Assembly: GCF_900103985.1 (NCBI RefSeq)
Contig: NZ_FNIE01000027.1
Coordinates: forward strand, 1 to 64,000
Source of the DNA: Actinacidiphila guanduensis
GTDB lineage: Bacteria > Actinomycetota > Actinomycetes > Streptomycetales > Streptomycetaceae
Reading direction: 5' to 3'
DNA: 64,000 nucleotides
Below are positions 1 through 8,277 of this stretch, in pieces. The position numbers were made by a program, and so were the translations under genes. The notes below the pieces were generated by a model, which saw only the letters and a list, made by a program, of their open reading frames with translations, was not told where the DNA came from and did not search any database. The number at the start of each line of letters is the position of its first letter. Position 1 is the first letter of the stretch.

Positions 1-1089
1 CTAGTGTCCTGAGTCGTTAATTCGTGTGCAGTATGCGGCGAGGGTGTCGAGGATGTCGTCGGCGGTCTTCGTCCAGACGAACGGCCTTGGGTTCGTGTTC
101 CACTCGTTGATCCAGCCGCGGATGTCCCGTTCGAGTTCGGTGACGCTGCGGTGGGCCGAGCGGCGGAGTTTGCGGCAGGTCAGCTCGGCGAACCAGCGTT
201 CGACGAGGTTGAGCCAGGACGCTGAGGTGGGGGTGAAGTGCAGGTGGAAGCGGGGGTGGCGGAGCAGCCACTTCTTGACCGGCTCGGTCTTGTGGGTGGC
301 GTAGTTGTCCAGGACCAGGTGGAGTTCGAGGTGCTGGGGAACGGCGGCGTCGATGACCTTCAGGAAGCGGAGGAACTCCTGGTGGCGGTGGCGGCGGTAG
401 TGCTGGGCGATGACCGAGCCGGAGGCTATGTCCAGGGCGGCGAACAGGCTGGTCGTGCCGTGCCGGACGTAGTCGTGCGTCATCTTCGCCGGCACGGTGG
501 GCGCCATCGGCAGCACGGGCTGGGTCCGGTCCAGGGCCTGTATCTGTGACTTCTCGTCCACCGCCAGGACCAAGGCGTTCTCGGGCGGGGCGAGGTAGAT
601 GCCGACCACGTCGCGGACCTTGGTCACGAACTGCGGGTCGGTCGAGAGCTTCCAGGTCTCCACGATGTGCGGTTTGAGGCCGAACGCCCGCCAGATCCGA
701 GAGACAGCCGACTGCGACATCCCCGCCGCGCCGGCCATCGAACGCGTCGACCAGTGCGAATCACCCGCTGGCGGCGACTGGCCCAAAGTCCTGGCGACCA
801 GGGCCTCGACCTGCTCGTCCGTGATCTTCCGCGGCGCCCCCGCACGCGGCCGGTCCACCAGACCCTCCACCCGGTCCGCGACGAACCGGGACCGCCACTT
901 GCGCACCGTCTCCCTCGAGACACCCAGGTCATCCGCGACCTGCGCGTTCGACAGACCCTCCGCACACGCCAACACGATCCTCGACCGCAGCACCAGCGCC
1001 TGAGACGCCGACTGCTTCCGCAACCAGCCCCGCAACACCCTGCGTTCGTGATCGGACAACTCCAACAGCAACGGCTTCGGACCAGGCAC
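1..1089 (-). CDS. IS630-family transposase
   Basis: A 362-residue DDE transposase with a GTG start at 1089 and a TAG stop formed by the first three bases of the window, inside the terminal repeat. An N-terminal winged/helix-turn-helix pair (about residues 30-95, including NAQVADDLGVSRETVRKW) should bind the element ends. The catalytic core shows the expected acidic residues: LAVDEKSQ (first Asp), VLDNYATHK (second Asp) and NLVERWFAEL (Glu). Length is normal for the one-ORF actinobacterial IS630 type. No frameshift is visible, so the enzyme may be active. Expression would depend on a promoter in the right end or beyond. Confidence 0.93.
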   Translation of the reverse strand: MPGPKPLLLELSDHERRVLRGWLRKQSASQALVLRSRIVLACAEGLSNAQVADDLGVSRETVRKWRSRFVADRVEGLVDRPRAGAPRKITDEQVEALVARTLGQSPPAGDSHWSTRSMAGAAGMSQSAVSRIWRAFGLKPHIVETWKLSTDPQFVTKVRDVVGIYLAPPENALVLAVDEKSQIQALDRTQPVLPMAPTVPAKMTHDYVRHGTTSLFAALDIASGSVIAQHYRRHRHQEFLRFLKVIDAAVPQHLELHLVLDNYATHKTEPVKKWLLRHPRFHLHFTPTSASWLNLVERWFAELTCRKLRRSAHRSVTELERDIRGWINEWNTNPRPFVWTKTADDILDTLAAYCTRINDSGH

Positions 1090-1135
1090 CGACCCACCCT
1101 ACAACCGCAAGCGAACTAATGACTCGGGACACTAG
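1..1135. mobile_element. IS630-family insertion sequence, apparently complete
   Basis: Imperfect 24-bp terminal inverted repeats lie at 1-24 and 1112-1135 (21 of 24 positions agree). Both ends contain CTAG, so a TA target duplication at 2-3 and 1133-1134 is consistent with the TA preference of the IS630/Tc1 group. The single gene inside reads leftward and its stop codon lies in the left repeat. The element sits downstream of the glycosidase gene, and it breaks no gene that can be seen here. Sequence left of base 1 is unavailable, so the left junction cannot be confirmed. Confidence 0.85.
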
Positions 1136-1282
1136 CGGGTGGGACCGGACACCGCCTACCTCCTGGGCGTCAGCACACGCCGCGTCGAGAGACCCGCACG
1201 ATTGGCCGGCTCCCTCGGGCACGCAGCGGCGTCCGTCGTGCGGGCTCGCACAGCGGACGCCGTCCTTGCGTTCGGTCAGGGT

Positions 1283-1299
1283 GCCCCGCTCCGCGGGGC
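1283..1299 (-). terminator. GC hairpin after the glycosidase gene
   Basis: A 7-bp perfect stem (GCCCCGC/GCGGGGC) with a TCC loop lies immediately downstream of the glycosidase stop codon at 1307. Actinobacterial terminators often lack a long U tract, so this is a plausible simple terminator. The remaining space between 1136 and 1282 shows no gene. Confidence 0.5.
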
Positions 1300-1306
1300 C
1301 GTGCAG

Positions 1307-4300
1307 CTATTGCACGACGGACCATATGAAGGTGGCCGTGCCAGAGACTCCCCTCGTGTCGGTGGCTGTGACCGTGACGGTGTAGGTGCCGAGTGTGTCA
1401 CTGGTGCCGGAGAGGGTGCCGTTCGACGCAATCGTGATGCCCGGCGGCAGTCCGGCGGCGGTGAAAGTGAGAGTCTGCGCGGCGTCGGAGTCGACGGCCT
1501 GCACGGCGAAGGAGACGGCTTTGCCTTTCGGGCTGCTGTAGCCGAAGGGGTTGACGACGCCGACGGTCTCCGCGCCTGCCACACCCGAGTTCGGTGTCAC
1601 ATTCGCGCTGACCGCTGTGTTCGCCAGCGAGACTCCAGCCGCCGACGCTCCGGCGGCAACCTGGCCGGTCAGTTGGTGGGCCAGGCTGGTCGAGCCGGTC
1701 AGTGGCAGGCTGTTGGAGGAGTCCCCCACCTTGATGGAGTACGTGCCCGCCGGGGCTTCCCACTGGTTGTCGGTGGTCGACCAGGAAGCCAGGTCGTGGA
1801 TGGTCAACGGGAAGGTGACGGTGGTGCTCTCCCCCGGGTCGAGGCTCACCCGCTGGAAGCCCCTCAACTGCTCCGGCGGGTCCTGGCCAGCCGCCGGGTC
1901 CCCGACGTACAACTGGGCCACGTCCGCGCCGGCAACCGTTCCGGTGTTGGTCACCGTCGCCGTTGCCGTGGCCTTTCCGTCCGCGTCGAAGGCGCTGACA
2001 TTGAGGTTGGAGAAGGAGAACCGCGTGTAGGACAGTCCGAAACCGAACGGGAACGCGGGGGTGATGTCCTGTGACTGGTACCAGCGGTAGCCGATGTTCA
2101 CGCCTTCGCTGAAGCTCACTCCGGAGGCGTTGCCGGGCCACTGGGCGGTGGTGCTCGCCGGTACCTGGCTCAGGCTGCTGGGAAAGCTCACCGGCAGCTT
2201 GCCCGATGGGTTGGCCTTGCCGAAGATCAGTGCGGCGATCGCCGCTCCGCTTTCCTGGCCGCCGTACCAGTTCTCGAACACGCCGGCGACGTTGTTCAGC
2301 CACGGCATCACCACGGGCGAGCCGCTGTTGATCACCACGACGGTGTTCGGGTTCGCCGCGGCCACGTTGGAGATCAGCGTCTCGTCGGTGCTGGACAGGT
2401 TGAGTGTGGTCAGGTCGGTCTCTTCGCCCTCGGGAGCGTTGACGAAGACCACTGCGTCGGTGGCGGCCCTCGCCGAGGCGACGGCCTGGGGGATGTTCGC
2501 GGTCCCGTTGTCGTTGCCCGCAGTGTAAGTGACGTGCACGTTCGGGCCGGCGGCGTTCTGGATGCCGGTGATCGGCCAGATCGTGTTGGAGCTGGTGACT
2601 GTGCCGCTGCCACCACCGGCCAGCTCGACCCCTGCGCCGCCGTCGGTGCCGATCACCGCGATCGATTCGTTGCCGTTCGGATTGAGCGGCAGCACGCCGT
2701 TGTCCTTCAGAAGGACCGTGCCCTCCTCGCTCAGTTGCAACGCTGTCTGCTGGTGCGCGGCGGAGGTAACGGTGGCGGACAGCGAGCCGGTCTGGGGGTT
2801 GTCGAACATGCCGAAAGCGAACATTTGGGTGAGGATCCTGGCAACGTTGGCGTTGAGCGTCTCCTGGTTCAAAGTGCCGGCAGACAGTGCCGAGGACAGC
2901 GCGTCGGCGTCGGAGAACGGCATGGCCACGTCCATGCCCGCGACTGTGGACGGGACGCTTGAGTAGTCAGCTCCCCAGTCAGAGGTGATGAAACCGCCGT
3001 AGTTGGCCTGCGCGTCGAGTCCCTTCAGCTGGATGTCGGCGTTCTGGCACGAGGCGGCGCCGTTGACCACGGCGTAGGAGCACATCATCGAGGCCGGGGC
3101 GGACGTCGCGACAGCGGACTGGAAGGGCGCCAGGTACAGTTCCTGGAGCGCTTTCTCACTGACCGACTCGTTGTTGCTGCCGTTCGGGTACTGCTCCTGG
3201 TCGTAGGCCGCGGTGTGCTTGACCATGGCCATCACCCCCTGGCTCTGCAGGCCCTGCACCTCGGCTGAGGTGATCCGCCCGGCCAGGTACGGGTCCTCGC
3301 CGTAGGTCTCGTAGGTTCGGCCCCAGCGCGGGTCGCGCACAAGATTGGCAGTCGGGCCGAGCGAGACATTCACGCCCTTGCCAGCGAACTCGTTCCCGAT
3401 TGCCGCCCCTTCCTGCTGGATGAGCGCCGGGTCCCAGGTCGCAGCCGCGTTCTCGCCATCCGGGAACGCCGTGACACCGCCTGTTCCGTCACCGACCCCG
3501 TTGGGGCCATCCTGCAGGTTGGTCGAGGGGATGCACACATTGGGCACGGGCGGGATGTGGCCGATGTAGGGCGGTGCGCCGTCGCCGGCGACCACGCTGA
3601 GCTCCTCCGACTGGTCCATGGTGTCGAGAACCTGCTGCACACGCTGGGCGACCGGGGCGGTGGAGCCCACCCACGGGCAGTTTCCGTTGCCGCCGTTGCC
3701 ATTGCCGCCGGTGACCGGAGCGGTGGTGGTCAGTCCGTGGACAGCGAACTCGAAGACGGAGTAACCGAACTGGGTCGCCCGCGCGGTGCCGTAGATTCGG
3801 ACATAGCGCGCGGTCGCCGTGACCTGCAGCGACTGGTTCCCCCCGGTGCCGGTCGTGGTGGAGTAGACGGTCTTGCTCCAGTCCGCGTTGTCGTTGGACA
3901 CCTGGATCTGGAACGCCGAAGCATAGGCGTCCTCCCACAGGATGTCGATGCCGCAGATCTGCTGCGGGGAGCCGAGATCGACCTCCAGCCACTGCGGGTC
4001 GCTGGCCGCGCTGGACCAGCGGGTGCCGGGGTCGCCGTCGGTGGCGTCGGCCGCCGGGTAGATGGCGGCCTGCGTCGAAGAGGCTGTCGTCGGCTGGTCC
4101 AGCGCGAGGTTCTGTGTGCCGCAGTATTCGGTCGGGCCACTGCCGCCATTACCGCCACCGTCACCGGTGCCCTGAGTGAGGGCCAAGTAGTGGAAGTTGA
4201 AGCCGGCGGAATCCTCATCGACGGTTAGCGTCTGCCGGCCGGCCGGCAGGGTGACACTGGCCGTGACCGTGGTCCAGGTCTGATAGCCGCCCGTGGCCGC

Positions 4301-5320
4301 AACGGCCACCGGCCCGGTCAGGTTCGTCCCCGAGGAACTTGCGATGTGCAGCGCGTCGGTGAGCGGGGCGGGAGAGGCAAGTCGCAACGAGACGGTGTAG
4401 ATCCCCGCGGTTGCCACCTGGACGGTGTACTTGAACCACTGGCCCGGCGCGCTCCAGCCCACGTCGTAGGCGGCGCCAGCCGCGGTGGTGTCCTGGGTGT
4501 CGGCGGTGTTCTCCAGGTCCACACCATCGGTGCGGTACCCGTTGGCGGTCCCGTTGGCACCCGTGACGTTGTACCCCACCCCCTGGCCACCGGTGTCGTA
4601 ATTGGCCGCCTGCACCGTACCGGGCACCGCAGCCGGCGTCCCGTTGAACGGCTGACTGCCACTGCCCCCGCCGCCGGGGCCCTGGGTGAAGGAGAAATAG
4701 TGGAAGTTGAAGCCATTGGAGTCCTGGTCGACGGTCAGCGTCTGCTGGCCGGCCGGCAGGGTGATGCTGGCCGTGACCGTGGTCCAGGTCTGGTAGCCAC
4801 CGGTGTTCGCGACAGCGACCGGGCCGGTCAGATCGGCGCCGGAAGAGTTTGCTATGTGCAGCGCGTCGGTGATCCCGTACGGCGAGGCAAGGCGGAAAGC
4901 AACACTGTATGTCCCCGCAGTAGCGACGTTGACCGTGTACTTGAACCATTGCCCCGGTGCCGTCCACCCGATGTCGTAGGCGGCGCCAGCCGCTGTGGTG
5001 TCCTGGGTGTCAGCGGTGTTCTCCAGGTCCACACCATCGGTGCGGTACCCGTTGGCGGTCCCGTTGGCACCCGTGACGTTGTACCCCACCCCCTGGCCAC
5101 CGGTGTCGTAATTGGCCGCCTGCACCGTACCGGGCACCGCAGCCGGCGTCCCGCCGAAAGCAGCATTGCTCGCGGCGAAGGCGGAACTGCGCACGCCTGC
5201 AAGCGAAAGGGAGAACAGGGCCCCGACTAACAGCAGAGCACGGAACGTCGGCCGGCGCCGGGACCGACGCCGTCTTCCACGCACGGGCGCCGGTGGCCGC
5301 AGGAGCGGGAAACGCTTCAT
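1307..5320 (-). CDS. Secreted family 3 glycoside hydrolase with two CBM6-like modules and an F5/8C module
   Basis: A 1337-residue exo-acting glycosidase of the beta-glucosidase/beta-xylosidase type. The ATG at 5320 is preferred over an upstream frame extension because GAAGGGA precedes it and a signal peptide follows (Arg-rich start, hydrophobic ALLLVGALFSLSLAG, cleavage near SAFA-AS). Modules in order: two near-identical CBM6-like carbohydrate-binding domains (about 57-182 and 227-350), a discoidin/CBM32-like domain (about 395-530), GH3 N domain, GH3 C domain, fibronectin-like domain and a C-terminal Ig-like segment. The GH3 nucleophile motif is TSDWGAD near residue 781, and a VKHTAAYD motif near 700 supplies the substrate-binding Lys-His. 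It probably trims oligosaccharides from plant polymers outside the cell. The exact sugar cannot be told from sequence. The gene is monocistronic, with a LacI-type palindrome upstream. Confidence 0.93.
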   Translation of the reverse strand: MKRFPLLRPPAPVRGRRRRSRRRPTFRALLLVGALFSLSLAGVRSSAFAASNAAFGGTPAAVPGTVQAANYDTGGQGVGYNVTGANGTANGYRTDGVDLENTADTQDTTAAGAAYDIGWTAPGQWFKYTVNVATAGTYSVAFRLASPYGITDALHIANSSGADLTGPVAVANTGGYQTWTTVTASITLPAGQQTLTVDQDSNGFNFHYFSFTQGPGGGGSGSQPFNGTPAAVPGTVQAANYDTGGQGVGYNVTGANGTANGYRTDGVDLENTADTQDTTAAGAAYDVGWSAPGQWFKYTVQVATAGIYTVSLRLASPAPLTDALHIASSSGTNLTGPVAVAATGGYQTWTTVTASVTLPAGRQTLTVDEDSAGFNFHYLALTQGTGDGGGNGGSGPTEYCGTQNLALDQPTTASSTQAAIYPAADATDGDPGTRWSSAASDPQWLEVDLGSPQQICGIDILWEDAYASAFQIQVSNDNADWSKTVYSTTTGTGGNQSLQVTATARYVRIYGTARATQFGYSVFEFAVHGLTTTAPVTGGNGNGGNGNCPWVGSTAPVAQRVQQVLDTMDQSEELSVVAGDGAPPYIGHIPPVPNVCIPSTNLQDGPNGVGDGTGGVTAFPDGENAAATWDPALIQQEGAAIGNEFAGKGVNVSLGPTANLVRDPRWGRTYETYGEDPYLAGRITSAEVQGLQSQGVMAMVKHTAAYDQEQYPNGSNNESVSEKALQELYLAPFQSAVATSAPASMMCSYAVVNGAASCQNADIQLKGLDAQANYGGFITSDWGADYSSVPSTVAGMDVAMPFSDADALSSALSAGTLNQETLNANVARILTQMFAFGMFDNPQTGSLSATVTSAAHQQTALQLSEEGTVLLKDNGVLPLNPNGNESIAVIGTDGGAGVELAGGGSGTVTSSNTIWPITGIQNAAGPNVHVTYTAGNDNGTANIPQAVASARAATDAVVFVNAPEGEETDLTTLNLSSTDETLISNVAAANPNTVVVINSGSPVVMPWLNNVAGVFENWYGGQESGAAIAALIFGKANPSGKLPVSFPSSLSQVPASTTAQWPGNASGVSFSEGVNIGYRWYQSQDITPAFPFGFGLSYTRFSFSNLNVSAFDADGKATATATVTNTGTVAGADVAQLYVGDPAAGQDPPEQLRGFQRVSLDPGESTTVTFPLTIHDLASWSTTDNQWEAPAGTYSIKVGDSSNSLPLTGSTSLAHQLTGQVAAGASAAGVSLANTAVSANVTPNSGVAGAETVGVVNPFGYSSPKGKAVSFAVQAVDSDAAQTLTFTAAGLPPGITIASNGTLSGTSDTLGTYTVTVTATDTRGVSGTATFIWSVVQ
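4503..4643. repeat. Direct repeat copy A, inside first-duplicated CBM6 module
   Basis: This 141-bp stretch is identical to 5013-5153, 510 bp away (170 codons). It encodes the start of the second CBM6-like module. Identity at third codon positions shows recent duplication or gene conversion rather than selection on protein alone. Confidence 0.95.
5013..5153. repeat. Direct repeat copy B, inside CBM6 module 1
   Basis: Identical over 141 bp to 4503-4643. A single mismatch separates this run from further near-identical sequence on its left side (position 5012 versus 4502). Confidence 0.95.
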
Positions 5321-5606
5321 TGCAGTCCCTTCGATTACCGATCTTGGCCTTGCACCGATCGACCCGGCCCGTCGGTGGGCCGTACCGGCCCGCGATCGGG
5401 CCGCGCCGACAAAGGACCCCGCTCGTCTCAGGTCCCCCGAGCCGGGCGCGGCGGTAACAAGCGGGTGCAGGGGTGGCTGAGGATGCGCGTCGACCACGCG
5501 GTCGCGGGTGATGGCTTGATGGACGGCCCCTGCCGCCTGGAAAGCGGCCCAGCACCCCGTCGGACCTTTCCCCAAGGCGTCGTCAAAACTGTGCGACGCA
5601 AAGCAA

Positions 5607-5618
5607 GAGAGCGCTCTC
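5607..5618. promoter_or_regulatory. Candidate LacI/CebR-type operator upstream of the glycosidase
   Basis: GAGAGCGCTCTC is a perfect 12-bp palindrome, 287 bp upstream of the glycosidase ATG and 350 bp upstream of prsW-like. Its centre matches the GAGCGCTC core of operators bound by Streptomyces sugar-responsive LacI regulators such as CebR (consensus TGGGAGCGCTCCCA). The inference is sugar-inducible control of the glycosidase. No lacI-type gene is in the window. The 5321-5967 stretch otherwise shows only the divergent promoter area and no convincing gene. Confidence 0.5.
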
Positions 5619-5967
5619 GGAGGAGAGGTTAGAGGGCACGCGCTCAGTCGTGTCAAGGGGCTGCCGTAGATCCACAGGTGCCAGGGCCGGCACCTCCTGG
5701 CCCGCCGCGATGACACCGATTCCTCGACGCCGCCGACCCGTGATCGTCTTCCCGTTCGTCACCAGCGCTGTTCCCTCATCGCGGATCCTGAGCCCTCGCG
5801 CCCTCGGCCGGCCATCGGCACCACCGCGGCAACGCGGACTTGCGGGCCGTTGCCACAAAAAGCGCGGGACCGTCCCGGCCCCCGCCACTGGTCACATGAA
5901 TGTGTGATGTCCGCTGTCGCCCACGTGGGGCATCTTGATCTCTTCAACGGTGTCCAGGAGGCTTTCC

Positions 5968-6804
5968 ATGTCCGTGCCCGTCACTCAAGACCCGGCTCGT
6001 GCCGAACAGAGCCGACTGCTCGACTTCGGTCGCCGTTGGGGATGGGCGGCCATCCTCCTCGTGGGCCTCCTGCTGTTCTGGCTCATCCACTGGGCCCTTC
6101 TGGCAACCCGCAACCCGAATCTGGTACCCGCACTCATCTTCTTCGGGGCAGCCGTGATCCCCGCCGGCTTCGTCTCATTCGTGTCGAGCCGACGGCTGGG
6201 GTACGGAGTGGGGATGGGCACCGTGGCAGCCACGGCACTGGCCGGGGGAGCAATCGGCGTCACCTGTGCCGGCGTGCTGGAGTACCGGACGCTGTTGCTG
6301 CTCGGCATTCTCCCGACGATGGCTGTCGGCCTGATCGAGGAGGCCGCAAAGCTCATCGTCCCGTTGTTCGTGATGCTGATCATCCGCGTCCGGCGGCCCA
6401 GCGACGGGCTACTGATCGGCGTTGCCTCCGGTGCCGGTTTCGCTGTTTTCGAGACCATGGGCTATGCGTTCGTCGAACTCATCGACTCGAATGGCGACCT
6501 GACTGCCGTCGACCATCTCCTGGTGCTGAGGGGGCTGCTGAGTCCCGCGGCACACATGGCGTGGACCGGCCTCACAGCAACCGCCCTGTGGTCCGCCGCC
6601 GCGCAGCACTACCGCAAGCGGGAGGTCAACCGCCTTGCCCTGACGTATGTGGTCGCCGTGGCGCTGCACACGGCCTGGGACAGCTTCAACAGCGACACGG
6701 CTTATGCAGTACTTGCAGCCCTCAGCTTGTTCTTCCTCGTCCTCACGACCCACCGGCTGGCCTCACCAGCCGTCGCCGTGCGCACTGCTGCGATCCTGGA
6801 TTGA
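5968..6804 (+). CDS. PrsW-family intramembrane metalloprotease-like protein
   Basis: A 278-residue polytopic membrane protein. The ATG at 5968 follows an AGGAGG box 7 bp upstream, better than the in-frame codon at 5935. About eight hydrophobic segments are visible. PrsW-family motifs are present: LIEEAAKL (paired Glu), GVASGAGFAVFET, AHMAWTGLTA and ALHTAWDSF. In Bacillus, PrsW cleaves an anti-sigma factor, and many actinobacterial paralogues have unknown substrates. No anti-sigma factor gene is adjacent. The protein should sit in the plasma membrane. It ends 16 bp from the stop of a convergent gene. Confidence 0.85.
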   Translation: MSVPVTQDPARAEQSRLLDFGRRWGWAAILLVGLLLFWLIHWALLATRNPNLVPALIFFGAAVIPAGFVSFVSSRRLGYGVGMGTVAATALAGGAIGVTCAGVLEYRTLLLLGILPTMAVGLIEEAAKLIVPLFVMLIIRVRRPSDGLLIGVASGAGFAVFETMGYAFVELIDSNGDLTAVDHLLVLRGLLSPAAHMAWTGLTATALWSAAAQHYRKREVNRLALTYVVAVALHTAWDSFNSDTAYAVLAALSLFFLVLTTHRLASPAVAVRTAAILD

Positions 6805-6820
6805 CCTACGGCCGCTGCTG

Positions 6821-7348
6821 TCAGCTCCCGCTGACTTCTTCCGCTCCCGGCTTCCTCTCACAGCTCGCGTAGAACACGGAGTGACCCTGCTTGAGTCGCT
6901 CCGCCACGCCTCGGGCCACCAAGCTCTCCACTGTGGTGCGCACCACAGTCGTCTTGATCACCCGATCCGGGTGGGACTCGCTCAGTGCAGCGGTGATTTC
7001 CGCCGCCGAGCACGGTTCCGGCTGCTGCGAAAGAAACGAGCGGATTAGGGCCACGAGGGTCGGCGTCTGGGGCTTCTGCCTGGTGGCGCCTGACACAGCG
7101 GCGGGCACATTGCGGCCTGCTGGAGATGTGGACGCGGGACTCTGCTGCAGCGGGATACCGCTCTCCAGTGCCTGTTGCATTGTGACAAGGATGTCGTGGT
7201 CGTACTCCAGGGCTTGGAGCCGAACACGAAGTTCCTCGATCCGCCCCCTGACCTCTTCCTGCTCCCGCGCATTCCGCTCAAGATCGCTTGACAGTTGAGA
7301 ACTGTACTGCGTCAGCACTTCGGTGGTGATCGCCTGCATCTCCGGCAC
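6821..7348 (-). CDS. Coiled-coil plus winged-helix putative regulator
   Basis: A 175-residue protein of unknown role. The GTG at 7348 is chosen because AAGGAGG lies 8 bp upstream; 29 upstream residues in frame have no such signal. Residues about 1-60 form a charged amphipathic helix rich in Glu, Arg and Leu, likely a coiled coil, followed by a Pro/Ala/Gln linker. The C-terminal part (about 95-165) reads as a winged helix with LVALIRSFLSQQ, AEITAALSESH and VVRTTVESLVARGVAERLKQG, similar in layout to MarR/BlaI-type wings and ending in a hairpin with FYAS. A dimeric DNA-binding protein is inferred. It shares orientation with the SsgA-like gene 111 bp upstream and may be co-transcribed with it. 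Confidence 0.7.
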   Translation of the reverse strand: MPEMQAITTEVLTQYSSQLSSDLERNAREQEEVRGRIEELRVRLQALEYDHDILVTMQQALESGIPLQQSPASTSPAGRNVPAAVSGATRQKPQTPTLVALIRSFLSQQPEPCSAAEITAALSESHPDRVIKTTVVRTTVESLVARGVAERLKQGHSVFYASCERKPGAEEVSGS

Positions 7349-7459
7349 GCCGCGGACCTCCTTGCTCGGCTCGTGGGCGAAATGCCCGCAGGCGAAGTGT
7401 GTCACACACCACCTGCTGGGACCCAAGTCGGCCAAGCCTTATGTCGAGGGGCACAAAGG

Positions 7460-7852
7460 TCACTGACTGAATTGTTGTAGTTCGCCCCAATCGACATGCT
7501 GCATTTCATGACCTCGGGGGACCAGGCCGTAGCAGCGGGCGAGCCACTTTCCCACCGCTGTCAACGGCAGCTTGAAGTGTGCCGCGCAGTGACCTTTCCG
7601 CACCTGGACGAGGAGTGAACCCTCTTCGTCACCCGGCCAGATCACGACATCGCCTTGTCCTGTTCGGGCAGTGAGCCCGTCGGCGAGCAGATCACGAGCG
7701 AACAGCCACCGCACCGGCCAGCGCCCCTCCACATCGAACACAATGGCCACAGCCAGGGGATCGGCGGTGGAGTACGACAGTTCGCACACCAGTGGCGCGG
7801 ACAGTCCTCCCGCGAATATGCGGAGCCCCTGGACCGTCACGTTGCATTCCAT
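7460..7852 (-). CDS. SsgA-like sporulation and cell division protein
   Basis: A 130-residue member of the SsgA-like (SALP) family that is confined to morphologically complex actinomycetes. SALPs steer septum placement and spore-wall handling; SsgB recruits FtsZ and SsgA localises SsgB. The ATG at 7852 has GGAGG 10 bp upstream and gives the usual family length. Diagnostic stretches are LSYSTADPLAV, RWLFARDLLADGL, GTGQ-type loop TGQGDV and VIWPGDEEG. The C-terminal helix LTAVGKWLARCYGLVPRG is normal. It is not clearly SsgA, SsgB or SsgG by eye, so no symbol is given. Divergent to the LuxR-type regulator gene. Confidence 0.93.
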   Translation of the reverse strand: MECNVTVQGLRIFAGGLSAPLVCELSYSTADPLAVAIVFDVEGRWPVRWLFARDLLADGLTARTGQGDVVIWPGDEEGSLLVQVRKGHCAAHFKLPLTAVGKWLARCYGLVPRGHEMQHVDWGELQQFSQ

Positions 7853-8277
7853 CCCGTTCAGCCTCCAGTCACCGGGTCGAACCCGTCTCCGCCGCGTACC
7901 AGGGCCGCAAGGTCGGCAAGGGGCGGAGTCGCTGACCAGCGGACTTCCAGTGTGATGACCTGCCGACCTGATCGGCTGTAGTGCGGCCTCGACACCCTGT
8001 ACGGGGGGATTCCGGCTCGGGGCCTGGGGTTTACCCCACACCCGGACCACCTGCTCGCGCAACCTGCGGCCGCCACAGGCCGCGATCTTCGCGGCGAAGC
8101 TGCGACGGGGAACGCCCGTGGGGTTTTCCCGAGTCATGCCATAGGGAAGGCCCGGAAACCTCATCGGGCGGTCTCGACAGCCAGGCGGCATGTCAGCCGC
8201 CCATCATGTCCATAACACGGATGCGGGTTGGCCCGCGGTCCTGCCTGCCGCGTCCCGGCCCCGACGATGGAGACGCC
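7853..8277. other. Divergent intergenic region
   Basis: This 425-bp stretch separates the SsgA-like gene from the LuxR-type regulator. The regulator frame is open through it, but no codon there combines a start with a ribosome-binding site, and the translated sequence is Arg/Pro-rich without family character. It probably holds both promoters. A short TGGGG-TTTA-CCCCA stem lies near 8025. Confidence 0.4.

Noticed and set aside
7981..8277. Longer N terminus for the LuxR-type regulator
   Set aside because: The translated part is Arg/Pro/Gly-rich and no start codon in it has a ribosome-binding site.
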